A stretch of 64,000 bases of DNA from Fibrivirga algicola (GCF_011742925.1 NZ_WAEL01000011.1:161955-225954); one strand, 5' to 3'. Positions 17,224 to 24,914 are shown, counted from the first letter of the stretch. Notes: generated by a model from the letters alone, not told the origin. Translations and numbers: made by a program.

Positions 17224-18362
17224 ATAATACAGCAATTCCTTTTCATTTGGCCTACGAAAGTGGGCCAAATGGTTATTCTACGGATCGATCTGCAAGAAAA
17301 AGATTAACCCTTGAACAAGTTCTGGCTACACGCTTAACCGACTTCAACCAGGTTAAAAGGGCTGAACCTGTTGTAACTGTTGCTGACTGCGTATTTGCCC
17401 GGCAGGGTGATTTCTCGCTGATAATGGGTCAACGTAAAGCAGGTAAGACGACCGTTTCACAGTTCATTATAGCTACTGCTTTGATGCAACGTATACCTGT
17501 TGATTTAGATACACTTGGTATACAATCCCGCTACTGTGAAGGTAAAGATGTAATCTACATCGATACTGAAGGCAGTGAAGAAGACACAGCCGACTTTCTA
17601 AAAGGTGTATTGGGGATTATGGGTAAGACTCAGAAACCTGAAAATTTCCACGTACACCGATTCAGAGAATACACACAGGATGAATGCAAAGAGGCTGTAG
17701 AACTGCTATTTGAGTACTATTCAAATTCGCATCTATGGCTTATTGATGGAATAGCAGACCTAATCAAAAGCCCAAACCATGAACAGGAAAGTAATGAAGC
17801 TGTGCGTTGGGTGATGAAATACGCTAATAAGCTCAATACCTGTATGATATTGGTCATTCACGAAAATCCGGGTGATGGAAACAGAAAAGCACGTGGTCAC
17901 CTTGGAAGTGAATTAGAAAGAAAATCAAGTGGTGCATTGGCTGTAGTGAAAGACAATAGCACAAAACCAATACGCCACCTAATACAAAGTCGCTATCTAC
18001 GTAAAAGTGCTGATTTTGAAGATATAGCCTTCACGTTTGATCCAGACACCAGACGACCAAGCCTACACATATTGACTGCTGAAGAAAGAGCATCAATGCG
18101 ATCAAAAGACTATAGCAAAACGCAAGAGCTTACGAAACTAAGAGACAAGTGTTTCAAGGGTCTAGGCAATACAGATGAAAGGAGTCTGAAAACATCTATA
18201 AAGCATAGCCTTGGACCGCAACCAAGTCAAGACGCTGCACGAATGAAAACCAAAAGGCTTTTAGATGGGATGATTGAAAAGGGATTAATAAGGCTGGAAT
18301 TGATAGAAGACACGAACGTCTATTTCCCAATAAATGAGAAAGGGGAAGCAATTGACCTTTAG
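17220..18362 (+). CDS. RepA/RecA-like replication ATPase
   Basis: 380 aa. The AAA_25/RepA-like core has Walker A GQRKAGKTT (about residue 75), Walker B LWLIDGIADL (about residue 178) and a sensor-like LVIHENPG, followed by RGHLGSELERKSSG. The C-terminal third is charged and may bind DNA. Such hexameric ATPases serve as replicative helicases or primase partners on plasmids and integrative elements. ATGA overlap with the integrase stop implies coupled translation. A repeat-rich gap and the primase follow, so a replication module is the best reading. Confidence 0.8.
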   Translation: MNNTAIPFHLAYESGPNGYSTDRSARKRLTLEQVLATRLTDFNQVKRAEPVVTVADCVFARQGDFSLIMGQRKAGKTTVSQFIIATALMQRIPVDLDTLGIQSRYCEGKDVIYIDTEGSEEDTADFLKGVLGIMGKTQKPENFHVHRFREYTQDECKEAVELLFEYYSNSHLWLIDGIADLIKSPNHEQESNEAVRWVMKYANKLNTCMILVIHENPGDGNRKARGHLGSELERKSSGALAVVKDNSTKPIRHLIQSRYLRKSADFEDIAFTFDPDTRRPSLHILTAEERASMRSKDYSKTQELTKLRDKCFKGLGNTDERSLKTSIKHSLGPQPSQDAARMKTKRLLDGMIEKGLIRLELIEDTNVYFPINEKGEAIDL

Positions 18363-18669
18363 CCAGAAAGACGAACGAACGCGAAAATATATATAACGAA
18401 CTAAGTATATATATAGCTGTTCATGTTCAGTTCGTTCGCTTCAATCTGATATTCTAAAAATGAATAACGTGTTGTTTTAATGATTTGGCCGCTAAAAGAA
18501 AAGGACAGAATATTCTTTGGTTAATCTTGAATTGATTCTCATTGCCTGAAAGAACGAACGAACCATTTCACATACACCCTTCTAAGTTCGTTCGCATTCT
18601 CGTCCTCAAAAACAGACGACATTTTCACTGCAAACCAAATAATCTTTGGTAAAGTAAACCATAACACTT
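18363..18669. repeat. Repeat-rich gap with four GAACGAAC motifs, candidate origin
   Basis: Four copies of GAACGAAC (or its complement) lie at about 18373-18381, 18429-18438, 18552-18563 and 18586-18594, as two inverted pairs. The first pair encloses an AT-rich core of TATATATA tracts. The region also holds one arm of a 22-bp inverted repeat (18484-18505). Position between the ATPase and primase genes fits a replication origin or an autoregulatory site. Confidence 0.5.
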
Positions 18670-18985
18670 ATGCTCTCACAAGAACAATTGAACAAGCTCA
18701 AAAGCGTACCAATAACGGGCTACTTAGAATCGCTGGGACACAAACCAGTAAAGCAGATAGGTAAAGAAATATTTTACTATTCACCATGCTCTCAAGAGTC
18801 AACACCTTCCTTTCTAGTTGATCCGGCAAAAAACGTCTTTCACGATTTTAGTGGAGAAGGAGCAAAAGGAGATGTGATTCGATTAGTACAGTATATTAAA
18901 CGTTGCTCATTCATTGAAGCTATCCAGATACTTCAACAGATCGAGAGAAAACACCCAGTGCAATCCTTTTCTTTTAGCGGCCAAA
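18484..18985. repeat. 22-bp perfect inverted repeat flanking the primase start
   Basis: 18484-18505 (beginning TTTGGCCGCTAAAAG) is the exact reverse complement of 18964-18985. The left arm is non-coding; the right arm lies inside the primase gene and encodes FSFSGQ. The 458-bp interval includes the primase start. Confidence 0.85.
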
Positions 18986-19545
18986 CTTTACCCATACTTA
19001 CCACATCAACCCTTGAAATAATCAGCGTTCAGCCATTAAGAAATAGAGCGTTGATTGAATATGTAAATAGCCGAAAGATTTCAACTGAGGTTGCATCTAT
19101 CTATTTACAGGAGGTCAATTATACCGTAAATGGGAAACAATACTTTGCGATTGGTTTTCGCAACGATAAAGGGGGATACGAGCTAAGAAGTAAACCGTTT
19201 AAAGGTTGTACAAGTCCTAAATGGTTTAGAAGCATTGAAAGCCCTTCTAAAGGCTCTGTAAACGTGTTTGAGGGTGTATTTGACTATCTATCTTGCTGTG
19301 AGCTTTACGGGGTCACAAAACTCAAGAACACCACTTACATACTCAATTCACTTTCCTTACTCAACGAGGTATTGCCAATCATTACAGAGTACGACAAATT
19401 GAATGTATTCTTTGACAATGACAAAGCCGGAAAGAATGCTTTAAATAAGTTAGAGAAATTAGGGTTAGCAGTGCAGGATTGCTCAACCTATTACCCTAAT
19501 AGCAAAGACTTCAATGACCACCTCATAGCTCATCGTTTCACCTAA
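18670..19545 (+). CDS. Toprim-domain DNA primase
   Basis: 291 aa. The N-terminal part resembles a CHC2 zinc-finger module in reduced form (YYSPCSQESTPSFLVDP and VFHDFSGEGAKGDVIRLV), with only one obvious cysteine of the set. The C-terminal Toprim domain shows the catalytic Glu in NVFEGVFDYLS and the acidic pair in NVFFDNDKAGKNAL. It is short compared with chromosomal DnaG and lacks the helicase-binding domain, as in primases of mobile elements. It probably primes element replication together with the upstream ATPase. Confidence 0.85.
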   Translation: MLSQEQLNKLKSVPITGYLESLGHKPVKQIGKEIFYYSPCSQESTPSFLVDPAKNVFHDFSGEGAKGDVIRLVQYIKRCSFIEAIQILQQIERKHPVQSFSFSGQTLPILTTSTLEIISVQPLRNRALIEYVNSRKISTEVASIYLQEVNYTVNGKQYFAIGFRNDKGGYELRSKPFKGCTSPKWFRSIESPSKGSVNVFEGVFDYLSCCELYGVTKLKNTTYILNSLSLLNEVLPIITEYDKLNVFFDNDKAGKNALNKLEKLGLAVQDCSTYYPNSKDFNDHLIAHRFT

Positions 19546-19565
19546 TCGTAGGGGGTAGCATACAG

Positions 19566-19646
19566 GGTACCATTTGAGGCACCATTTAGGATACCATTTC
19601 AGACACCATTTGTATCATTTGAGGCACCATTTAGGACACCATATAT
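19566..19646. repeat. Seven tandem 12-bp iterons
   Basis: The unit is close to GGCACCATTTAG. Copies start at 19566, 19578, 19590, 19602, 19614 (9 bp, shortened), 19623 and 19635. ACCATTT or a one-base variant is kept in nearly all. Direct repeats of about one helical turn next to a primase gene look like initiator-binding iterons. Confidence 0.7.
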
Positions 19647-19740
19647 GCTTTTCACGAGGTTTTTTCTAATTTATTTCAAAATAACCAAGCTTTAACACCA
19701 CCATCAACGGGGTCTTAAGCAAGGCTTAACGCGTACATCA

Positions 19741-19992
19741 ATGGATACAAATAAACCAGAATCAGGAAAAAACGGCCTACGGAACTACCAATTTGAAACA
19801 GTCAAGAAGGATAAGATCATTCATCACCACGATCAAGAATATGGCAGATGGAGGGAAGTACACACCGGCTTATTCTATAACAAAAAATGTGTATACTGTA
19901 GTGTAGAGTTTGAAGCACGAAGAGTAGATACGGCATTCTGTGGGCAGAATTGTCAAAAGGCCCATTTAAGGCTAAGAAAGAGAAACGTATAA
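19741..19992 (+). CDS. Small putative zinc-ribbon protein
   Basis: 83 aa. Four cysteines are arranged as CVYC and CGQNC (with one further Cys in the second cluster region), separated by about 16 residues, followed by a basic helix (KAHLRLRKR). This looks like a small treble-clef or zinc-ribbon DNA-binding protein. It starts right after the iteron region and ends inside the 56-bp palindrome. It may be a regulator or replication accessory of the element. The family was not recognised. Confidence 0.55.
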   Translation: MDTNKPESGKNGLRNYQFETVKKDKIIHHHDQEYGRWREVHTGLFYNKKCVYCSVEFEARRVDTAFCGQNCQKAHLRLRKRNV

Positions 19993-20041
19993 ACAACAAT
20001 AGGTCGCTTTCATGTGAAAGCGACCTATTGTTGTTTATACG
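19986..20041. repeat. 56-bp near-perfect palindrome
   Basis: Two 27-bp arms (19986-20012 and 20015-20041) pair without a mismatch around a 2-bp centre. The stop codon of the zinc-ribbon gene lies inside. No T tract follows on either strand, so it is not a standard terminator. It could act as a replication or transfer structure, or as a bidirectional transcript end. Confidence 0.85.
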
Positions 20042-20164
20042 CCCTAATAAGAAATAAATGCAGTTTGTTGACCAACACAAGTGCAGCTACTTGAACAATC
20101 GAAATTCATTAGCTTTAAGTAAGCATATTTTAATTACCCTAGGCTAATAATATATTAAATAATA

Positions 20165-20629
20165 CTATTCTGAGTATATATCATTATCTATAAAGCGCAA
20201 AAGATTGTAGTAAGTAGTTCCCCTTCTGCCTTTTGCCAGTTCACATTCATGAATCACAAAAACGCGCCAACCTAACTCTTCCAACATAGCTCTTTGGTGA
20301 TTATCTCTTTCTATGTTATTTTGAATCTTGTTTTCCCAAAACTCTTTACGTGTTAGTGGAGTCTTATAACAGCCTGCGTGACCATGCCAGAAGCATCCAT
20401 CTACAAATATCACAACACCGTGACTATAAAGTACAATATCCGGAGTCCCGGTCAAACTTTCATCATGAAGTTTATATCTAAAACCTAACGAGAACAGAAA
20501 CTTTCTTACCAGAAGCTCAGGCTTTGAATCCTTCTTCTTGATACTAGACATTATCCGACTAGTATTAGGTAAGACGTCCTCATCAGTCATAAGCTTCCTT
20601 CTACGCTTAACTTTCATATAGTCAAACAT
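20165..20629 (-). CDS. vsr: Very short patch repair endonuclease
   Basis: 154 aa and typical of the Vsr family: MSSIKKKDSKPELLVRKFL, the PD-type centre GTPDIVLYSHGVVIFVDGCFWHGH, and a LGWRVFVIHECEL ending. Vsr nicks next to T:G mismatches created when 5-methylcytosine deaminates, protecting sites of a cytosine-5 methylase. It is divergent from the dcm-type gene 175 bp away, as is common. A zinc-binding Cys/His set is partly visible (CFWHGHAGC). Confidence 0.92.
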   Translation of the reverse strand: MFDYMKVKRRRKLMTDEDVLPNTSRIMSSIKKKDSKPELLVRKFLFSLGFRYKLHDESLTGTPDIVLYSHGVVIFVDGCFWHGHAGCYKTPLTRKEFWENKIQNNIERDNHQRAMLEELGWRVFVIHECELAKGRRGTTYYNLLRFIDNDIYSE

Positions 20630-20804
20630 TTAGTATAGTAAACACTCCCTCTTATAACCTTGAATTGTGGCGGTTTGATCCTAAATAACGTGAATTATAT
20701 TACAATATGAGCCTGTTTATATCTACCATAATAGTGACACAGTTTTAAACCAGATACGTTATATTAGCCTTTCGTAATAATCAGGTAATACTTTGCTCAT
20801 TACA

Positions 20805-22343
20805 ATGGCAAGATTCACATTCATAGATTTATTCGCTGGAATCGGAGGATTCAGGTTAGGCCTTAGTCAAAACGGTGGCGAGTGTGTAGCATTCAGTGAA
20901 ATTGATAAAACTGCAATAGAAACTTATTGCAAAAATTTCAATGAATCAAAAGATTATAATCTAGGAGATATAACTTCAATAAAAGATCTACCAAAGCATG
21001 ATCTTCTAACTGGTGGCGTTCCATGTCAAAGCTGGTCGATTGCAGGAAAAAACCTTGGTTTTGATGATGATCGTGGACAACTATGGAATGACACGTTATT
21101 TTTGTTAAATAAAAGTAGGCCCAAAGCATTCATTTTTGAAAATGTTAAGGGACTTTTTGACCCAAGAAATAGCAAGGCACTAACTCATATATTAGAAAGA
21201 ATTGAGTCAGCGGGTTACTATGCTAAAGCTTTCTTAATAGATTCTTCTGATTACGGAGTACCTCAAAGCCGTATTAGAGTATATATTATTGGTTTTCATA
21301 AGAAAGAATACCTTCAAAATTTCTCACTGCCAGAAAAAGTCGAGAAAAAACTCAAATTACATGATTTCCTTGACTTACCAGCAAGTGGAAAGCCATCAGA
21401 AAAACAAACATTTACTGACCTCTTTGGAGTCATTACTCCTGCCCCCAAGTCTAGAAAGGAACTTAACGATTTTTTTCTTTTCAATGATATCAGAAACGGC
21501 CCATCAACCGTACACTCTTGGGATATAATAGAAACGACCGATAGAGAGAAACAAATTTGCTTATTACTATTAACTAATAGGAGAAAGAAGCTTTATGGCC
21601 CTTACGACGGGAATCCCTTGTCCATTGAGCATTTTAGAAATTTAGACTCTTCGATAAATATTGAAGATTTGGAAACTTTAGTCTCGAAGGGAATTTTAAA
21701 AAAGGTCGAGTACTTATTTCAAATTAATTCTTTAGATGACGTTGTCTTAGACAAATTTGAAAACATAGTCTTAGATCACTCAAATGGAGATAAGCTTTGG
21801 TTAGATGACGTTAAGAATAGCCGAAAAATCAAGCAAGCTAAATTTAAATTAAAAAAGATTCTAGACCAGCTAAAATCAAAAGGTTTGATCAATTGCACAG
21901 AGCTTAGATATGAGTTCAGATACTCTAAGATTAGTTCTGGAATAAATGGGGTAAACAGAATTTATCTTCCTAACTCAGAAGTCTTTTCAACGCTTGTAGC
22001 AAGCGACACGAACGATTACGTGTCTACAGTTAACGTTTCAGGAAAATCACACGAAGATCTCAAAGAAAGATTTTTGAACGAAGTTTACAAAGAAGGCAAA
22101 TTCAGGAAAATTACAAAAGAGGAAGCTTGTGTGATACAAGGGTACCCGAAGAATTTTGACCTTCCTGAGCGTAGAGATAAATGGATGAAGCTTTTAGGTA
22201 ACAGTGTATCAGTACCAGTCATAAGCGAATTGTGCCAAGCTATTATTGAAACAGGGGTATTCAGTTCTACGACTCATGTTGATAGTGTTGAGAGCTATGC
22301 AGACTCTGAGATTGAAGTAGCAACCTTAGAAGTATCTCGATAA
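20805..22343 (+). CDS. DNA cytosine-5 methyltransferase
   Basis: About 512 aa. Motif I is FIDLFAGIGGFRLG, motif IV GGVPCQSWS with catalytic Cys74, motif VI ENVKGL, motif VIII PQSRIRVYIIGF, and motifs IX-X lie near the C-terminus (GYPKNFDLP, LLGNSVSVPV). The variable region (about 200-400) is the target-recognition part. The ATG at 20805 is chosen because it precedes motif I by the normal 6 residues. With the SinI-like endonuclease downstream, the likely target is GGWCC, but this is inference. The protein is cytoplasmic and protects host and element DNA from the partner nuclease. Confidence 0.93.
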   Translation: MARFTFIDLFAGIGGFRLGLSQNGGECVAFSEIDKTAIETYCKNFNESKDYNLGDITSIKDLPKHDLLTGGVPCQSWSIAGKNLGFDDDRGQLWNDTLFLLNKSRPKAFIFENVKGLFDPRNSKALTHILERIESAGYYAKAFLIDSSDYGVPQSRIRVYIIGFHKKEYLQNFSLPEKVEKKLKLHDFLDLPASGKPSEKQTFTDLFGVITPAPKSRKELNDFFLFNDIRNGPSTVHSWDIIETTDREKQICLLLLTNRRKKLYGPYDGNPLSIEHFRNLDSSINIEDLETLVSKGILKKVEYLFQINSLDDVVLDKFENIVLDHSNGDKLWLDDVKNSRKIKQAKFKLKKILDQLKSKGLINCTELRYEFRYSKISSGINGVNRIYLPNSEVFSTLVASDTNDYVSTVNVSGKSHEDLKERFLNEVYKEGKFRKITKEEACVIQGYPKNFDLPERRDKWMKLLGNSVSVPVISELCQAIIETGVFSSTTHVDSVESYADSEIEVATLEVSR

Positions 22344-22393
22344 GATACCCTTAGAAGAAACGCTTGACTTTCGTTGGCTATTAATATCTGAAT

Positions 22394-22666
22394 ATGTTAG
22401 CACAAATTTGTAATATCGAAGATGTGGTGGAATTCGCTAATATATTAGTAAGCGAAGGACTCACTGGTGGATTTCATCCGGATGATCCTTTTGAAGACTA
22501 CATTTTACCTAATGGAGAAAAACTTTATTCCCCTGAGGAAGCTGCTTTAAGAAACAAGCTAATTGAACAGTGTTTTGAAATTTGTGGAGATAACATATAT
22601 GCTGTCATGGGCCGAGTGACCATGAAGGGCACACCCAATGAGGGAATGTTTAACGAAGAAGATTAA
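22394..22666 (+). CDS. Small hypothetical protein in the restriction-modification locus
   Basis: 90 aa, acidic and soluble. It lies 50 bp after the methyltransferase on the same strand and is convergent with the endonuclease gene. No helix-turn-helix is evident, so it is not an obvious controller (C) protein. Segments include EFANILVSEGLTGGFHPDDPFEDYI and YAVMGRVTMKGTP. The function is unknown. Confidence 0.5.
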   Translation: MLAQICNIEDVVEFANILVSEGLTGGFHPDDPFEDYILPNGEKLYSPEEAALRNKLIEQCFEICGDNIYAVMGRVTMKGTPNEGMFNEED

Positions 22667-22711
22667 TTAAACTTTGGGTAGGATCATTTAACTTATAGTT
22701 AGTGACCCTAC

Positions 22712-23455
22712 CTATTTCCCCAATTTTAACAAATACTCATAATTATCAACTACCAAACAATCTGGGTTTTGTCTAAGAGTTTGCACTACAAAGTCTCGAA
22801 AGTCTTCTTCAGATAAGTCATTACGACCAACAAGTTCATTCAGTTCACTCCAATTGTGTTTGTCTGTTTTGGAGAATCTTCGAAACCATTTTTTTATATC
22901 TGTATCCTTCCTTACACTAACGCTTGAGCTATTTTCTGAGTTATCACTATTTTTTATTTGTAATAAGATATTATCCTTTCTACAAAAATCAATCGATTTT
23001 AAAGATGAGCCCCAACAGCAAAACCACCCATCTTTTTCCAATTTGGTAGAAAGATATTCTTCTAATAGAGAGCCAACTAAATTCTCAGTAGTCATCATTA
23101 AACTATGGCCTTCCGAAATTGCTTGTAACCTTTCGTCATCTTTAATTTTTACTTTCTCACCTAATATCATTTTAATTAAAGAATCTGCCACTGTACCGCC
23201 TGGATTGCCCTTCATCTTCGAAGGTCGTCCTTTAAACCCCTTGGTATAATTCTCTATCCATTTATCTAGATACTGATTGTACTGTATTACATCACCGCTA
23301 AACGCCTTACCCTTGTAAGAAGGAAGCGTGTTAGGATTGTAATGCCCAACTCGTAGTATAGTTTCAATAGCGGTATTCCATTGTGCTCCTAGTGTAGCTC
23401 TACCATAAGCTACCCAATCCTCAATATTGTGGTTGTTAAACTTGGCTAGATCCAT
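22712..23455 (-). CDS. SinI-family type II restriction endonuclease
   Basis: 247 aa. The pattern EGHSLMMTTENLVGSLLEEYL, then GWFCCWGSSLKSIDFC and LLQIKNSDNSENSSSVSVR matches my recollection of the RE_SinI family, whose members cut GGWCC. The acidic residue in SIDFC and the QIKN lysine would be the nuclease core (D...QxK type). It is convergent with the methyltransferase operon and ends the element just before the tRNA. Without a search, the family call is moderate and the site is inferred. Confidence 0.7.
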   Translation of the reverse strand: MDLAKFNNHNIEDWVAYGRATLGAQWNTAIETILRVGHYNPNTLPSYKGKAFSGDVIQYNQYLDKWIENYTKGFKGRPSKMKGNPGGTVADSLIKMILGEKVKIKDDERLQAISEGHSLMMTTENLVGSLLEEYLSTKLEKDGWFCCWGSSLKSIDFCRKDNILLQIKNSDNSENSSSVSVRKDTDIKKWFRRFSKTDKHNWSELNELVGRNDLSEEDFRDFVVQTLRQNPDCLVVDNYEYLLKLGK

Positions 23456-23500
23456 TTTTTGAAAAGAAAAAGTGTTACAAAAAGATATACAGAAACAAAA

Positions 23501-23533
23501 AAAAGCCCCAAAACAAGATGTTTTGGGGCTTTT
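23501..23533 (-). terminator. Element-supplied terminator for tRNA-Asn
   Basis: A perfect 14-bp stem (23501-23514 with 23520-23533) with a 5-nt loop runs into a T tract on the minus strand. It lies directly after the tRNA and replaces the displaced chromosomal terminator at 13004-13037. Confidence 0.8.
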
Positions 23534-23548
23534 TGCTCCCGAAGCTGG
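23528..23548. repeat. Right attachment site (tRNA-Asn 3' end)
   Basis: Identical over 21 bp to 13031-13051. It covers the terminal 13 nt of tRNA-Asn and 8 bp of its downstream flank, so integration leaves the tRNA intact. Confidence 0.85.
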
Positions 23549-23609
23549 GCTCGAACCAGCGACCCTCTGATTAACAGTCAGATGCTCTAACCGGCTGAGC
23601 TATTCGGGA
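23536..23609 (-). tRNA. tRNA-Asn (anticodon GTT)
   Basis: A 74-nt cloverleaf. The acceptor stem TCCCGAA pairs with TTCGGGA, the D-arm carries AGCTCAGCCGGTTAGAGC, the anticodon loop is CTGTTAA (GTT at 23573-23575) and the T-arm has GGTTCGAGCC. The discriminator base is G, and CCA is not encoded. Its 3' end is the insertion site of the neighbouring element. Confidence 0.96.
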
Positions 23610-23646
23610 ATATGCCGGACGATGTCGTTGTTCTGATATCGTGGTG

Positions 23647-23677
23647 CAAAAGTAGGGCGGCAGCGGGTTCAGCGCAA
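23647..23677 (-). promoter_or_regulatory. Promoter of tRNA-Asn
   Basis: On the minus strand TTG (23677-23675), a 20-nt spacer and TACTTTTG (23654-23647) match the Bacteroidetes -33/-7 consensus. They are placed about 40 bp upstream of the tRNA 5' end. Confidence 0.7.
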
Positions 23678-23791
23678 GTGTTTGGCGAAAAAAATTGCCT
23701 TTTTTACGAGCTATCGGCTGTTCAAACATCCGGTCACCAGTACAACCTAATGACTATCAACGGATACCCTTGTGCACGTCAGGCAAAAAAA

Positions 23792-24124
23792 TTACCGCTG
23801 TCCGTAGTTCGTTGGACCACCGAACACATCAGGGCGGTTGGCAGGTACGTTCTGTAAGATGAGCTCCTTCACCCGCCGGGCATCGCCTTTGGTGAAGTTG
23901 TTGAGCACGATCTCAGGCCGGGCACGAGGCAGGATGCGAATCGTGGAGAAGAAAAGGCCGTTGTCGATCTCTACGCCCGAGATGTCGGAGTAGAAGATGA
24001 AGTTGTCGGTTCCGCCGATGAGCTTCTTCACGCGGAAGGTTACACCCTTGTCGTTAAACTCAACCACATCCTGACGGATCGGGTCTTTGAAACTGCTGCT
24101 GCTGAAACGTTCGTTCATGGTCAT
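23792..24124 (-). CDS. PH-like domain protein, conserved hypothetical
   Basis: 110 aa. One beta-rich domain with VEFNDKGVTFRVKKLIGG, YSDISGVEIDNGLFFSTIRI, then a C-terminal helix GDARRVKELIL. This is the strand-strand-helix pattern of bacterial PH-like domains. There is no signal or membrane segment. ATG at 24118 (MNERF) is an alternative start. It lies downstream of rsmG on the same strand, 60 bp away, and may be co-transcribed. The function is unknown. Confidence 0.65.
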   Translation of the reverse strand: MTMNERFSSSSFKDPIRQDVVEFNDKGVTFRVKKLIGGTDNFIFYSDISGVEIDNGLFFSTIRILPRARPEIVLNNFTKGDARRVKELILQNVPANRPDVFGGPTNYGQR

Positions 24125-24184
24125 TATGGTGTTTTCACGTCAGGGTCTTCTGTTGTAACGCAACTGTAGACCATAGTCAGAAAA

Positions 24185-24847
24185 CTATTTTTTGATGTGT
24201 ACTACTTTTTTGGTCTCGAAGAACTCTCCCTGGAAATAGTCAGAGAGACTATAAAGCTTATACTTGTCAGGAATCTCGGCTAGTTCTTCGGTCAGGTCGC
24301 CGCCTTTCAGGTACAGAACTCCATTGGGTATGTCGTTGTTACCGCGCTTGGTCACTTTGTAGCGTGTCCAGCTCATAAATGGCTGTAGGCGCGTCACCGC
24401 ACGGCTGACAACAAAGTCGTAGGAAGCGGAGATAGCCTCGGCGCGTACCTGTTCGGCCCGTACGTTGGTGAGTCCCAGCGCCTCGGCTACGCCCTTCACC
24501 ACCGTGATCTTCTTGCCGATACTGTCAACGAGGTGAAACTGAACCAATGGGAACATGATAGCCAGAGGGATACCGGGAAAACCACCGCCCGTTCCCACGT
24601 CGAGGATTTCGGTGCCGGGCTTGAACTGCACCACTTTAGCAATGCCCAGCGAGTGCAAGACGTGTTTTTCATACAGCGCGTCGATATCCTGGCGTGATAT
24701 CACGTTGATCTTCGCGTTCCAGTCGCGGTATAACCCATCGAGTGCCGCGAACTGCGCTTTCTGCTCGTCGGTCAGGTTGGGGAAATAAGTGAGAATGTCG
24801 TTCAACTCAGTTTGACGTTTGTCGTTTGATGGTTGACGTTGCCACAT
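24185..24847 (-). CDS. rsmG: 16S rRNA (guanine527-N7)-methyltransferase
   Basis: About 220 aa. The RsmG/GidB blocks are present: WNAKINVISRQD, HVLHSLGIAK, the SAM-binding ILDVGTGGGFPGIPLAI and FVVSRAVTRL. It methylates G527 of 16S rRNA. The ATG at 24847 lies in the loop of a 33-bp inverted repeat, so the first dozen residues (QRQPSNDKRQT) would be encoded by the repeat arm. A TTG at 24805 would exclude it. Family members usually start near the ILTYFPNLTDEQ segment, so the repeat may have invaded or extended the N-terminus. Confidence 0.92.
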   Translation of the reverse strand: MWQRQPSNDKRQTELNDILTYFPNLTDEQKAQFAALDGLYRDWNAKINVISRQDIDALYEKHVLHSLGIAKVVQFKPGTEILDVGTGGGFPGIPLAIMFPLVQFHLVDSIGKKITVVKGVAEALGLTNVRAEQVRAEAISASYDFVVSRAVTRLQPFMSWTRYKVTKRGNNDIPNGVLYLKGGDLTEELAEIPDKYKLYSLSDYFQGEFFETKKVVHIKK

Positions 24848-24908
24848 GCTGACCAACCTTACGTTCCTAGGCAACGCAACGTCAATCATCAAACGACACA
24901 CGTCAAAC
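24810..24908. repeat. Inverted repeat at the rsmG start (family copy A)
   Basis: The arms 24810-24842 and 24876-24908 pair at 31 of 33 positions around a loop of about 33 nt. They are built of TTTGACGT, CGTTTGATG and TGACGTTGC blocks. It fills the gap between the glycosyltransferase stop and rsmG. Confidence 0.85.
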
Positions 24909-24914
24909 TAAAAA

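Larger units (their letters stand above)
13031..23548. mobile_element. Integrated element in tRNA-Asn (10.5 kb, satellite/IME-like)
   Basis: A 21-bp direct repeat bounds an AT-rich block with its own integrase (15991-17223). One repeat copy is the 3' end of an intact tRNA-Asn, the classic scar of tyrosine-recombinase integration; one unit is 10,497 bp. Inside lie divergent HTH regulators, a replication module (ATPase, primase, iterons) and cargo at both ends (unknown pair on the left, restriction-modification on the right). No capsid, terminase, relaxase or conjugation genes are visible. It therefore depends on a helper: either a phage (satellite-like) or a conjugative element (mobilizable). 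The sequence does not decide between these. Confidence 0.85.

Noticed and set aside
18484..18985. Invertible phase-variation switch
   Set aside because: When inverted, the frame entering the primase arm stops about five codons upstream, and no dedicated invertase gene is adjacent.
19566..19646. CRISPR array
   Set aside because: The repeats are 12 bp and directly adjacent, with no spacers and no cas genes. They are iterons, not a CRISPR.
22394..22666. Controller (C) protein of the restriction system
   Set aside because: No helix-turn-helix can be seen, and it is downstream of the methylase rather than ahead of the endonuclease.
23612..23857. Plus-strand open frame over the tRNA promoter region
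   Set aside because: It overlaps a well-formed tRNA promoter and the end of the PH-like gene; the sequence is low quality.
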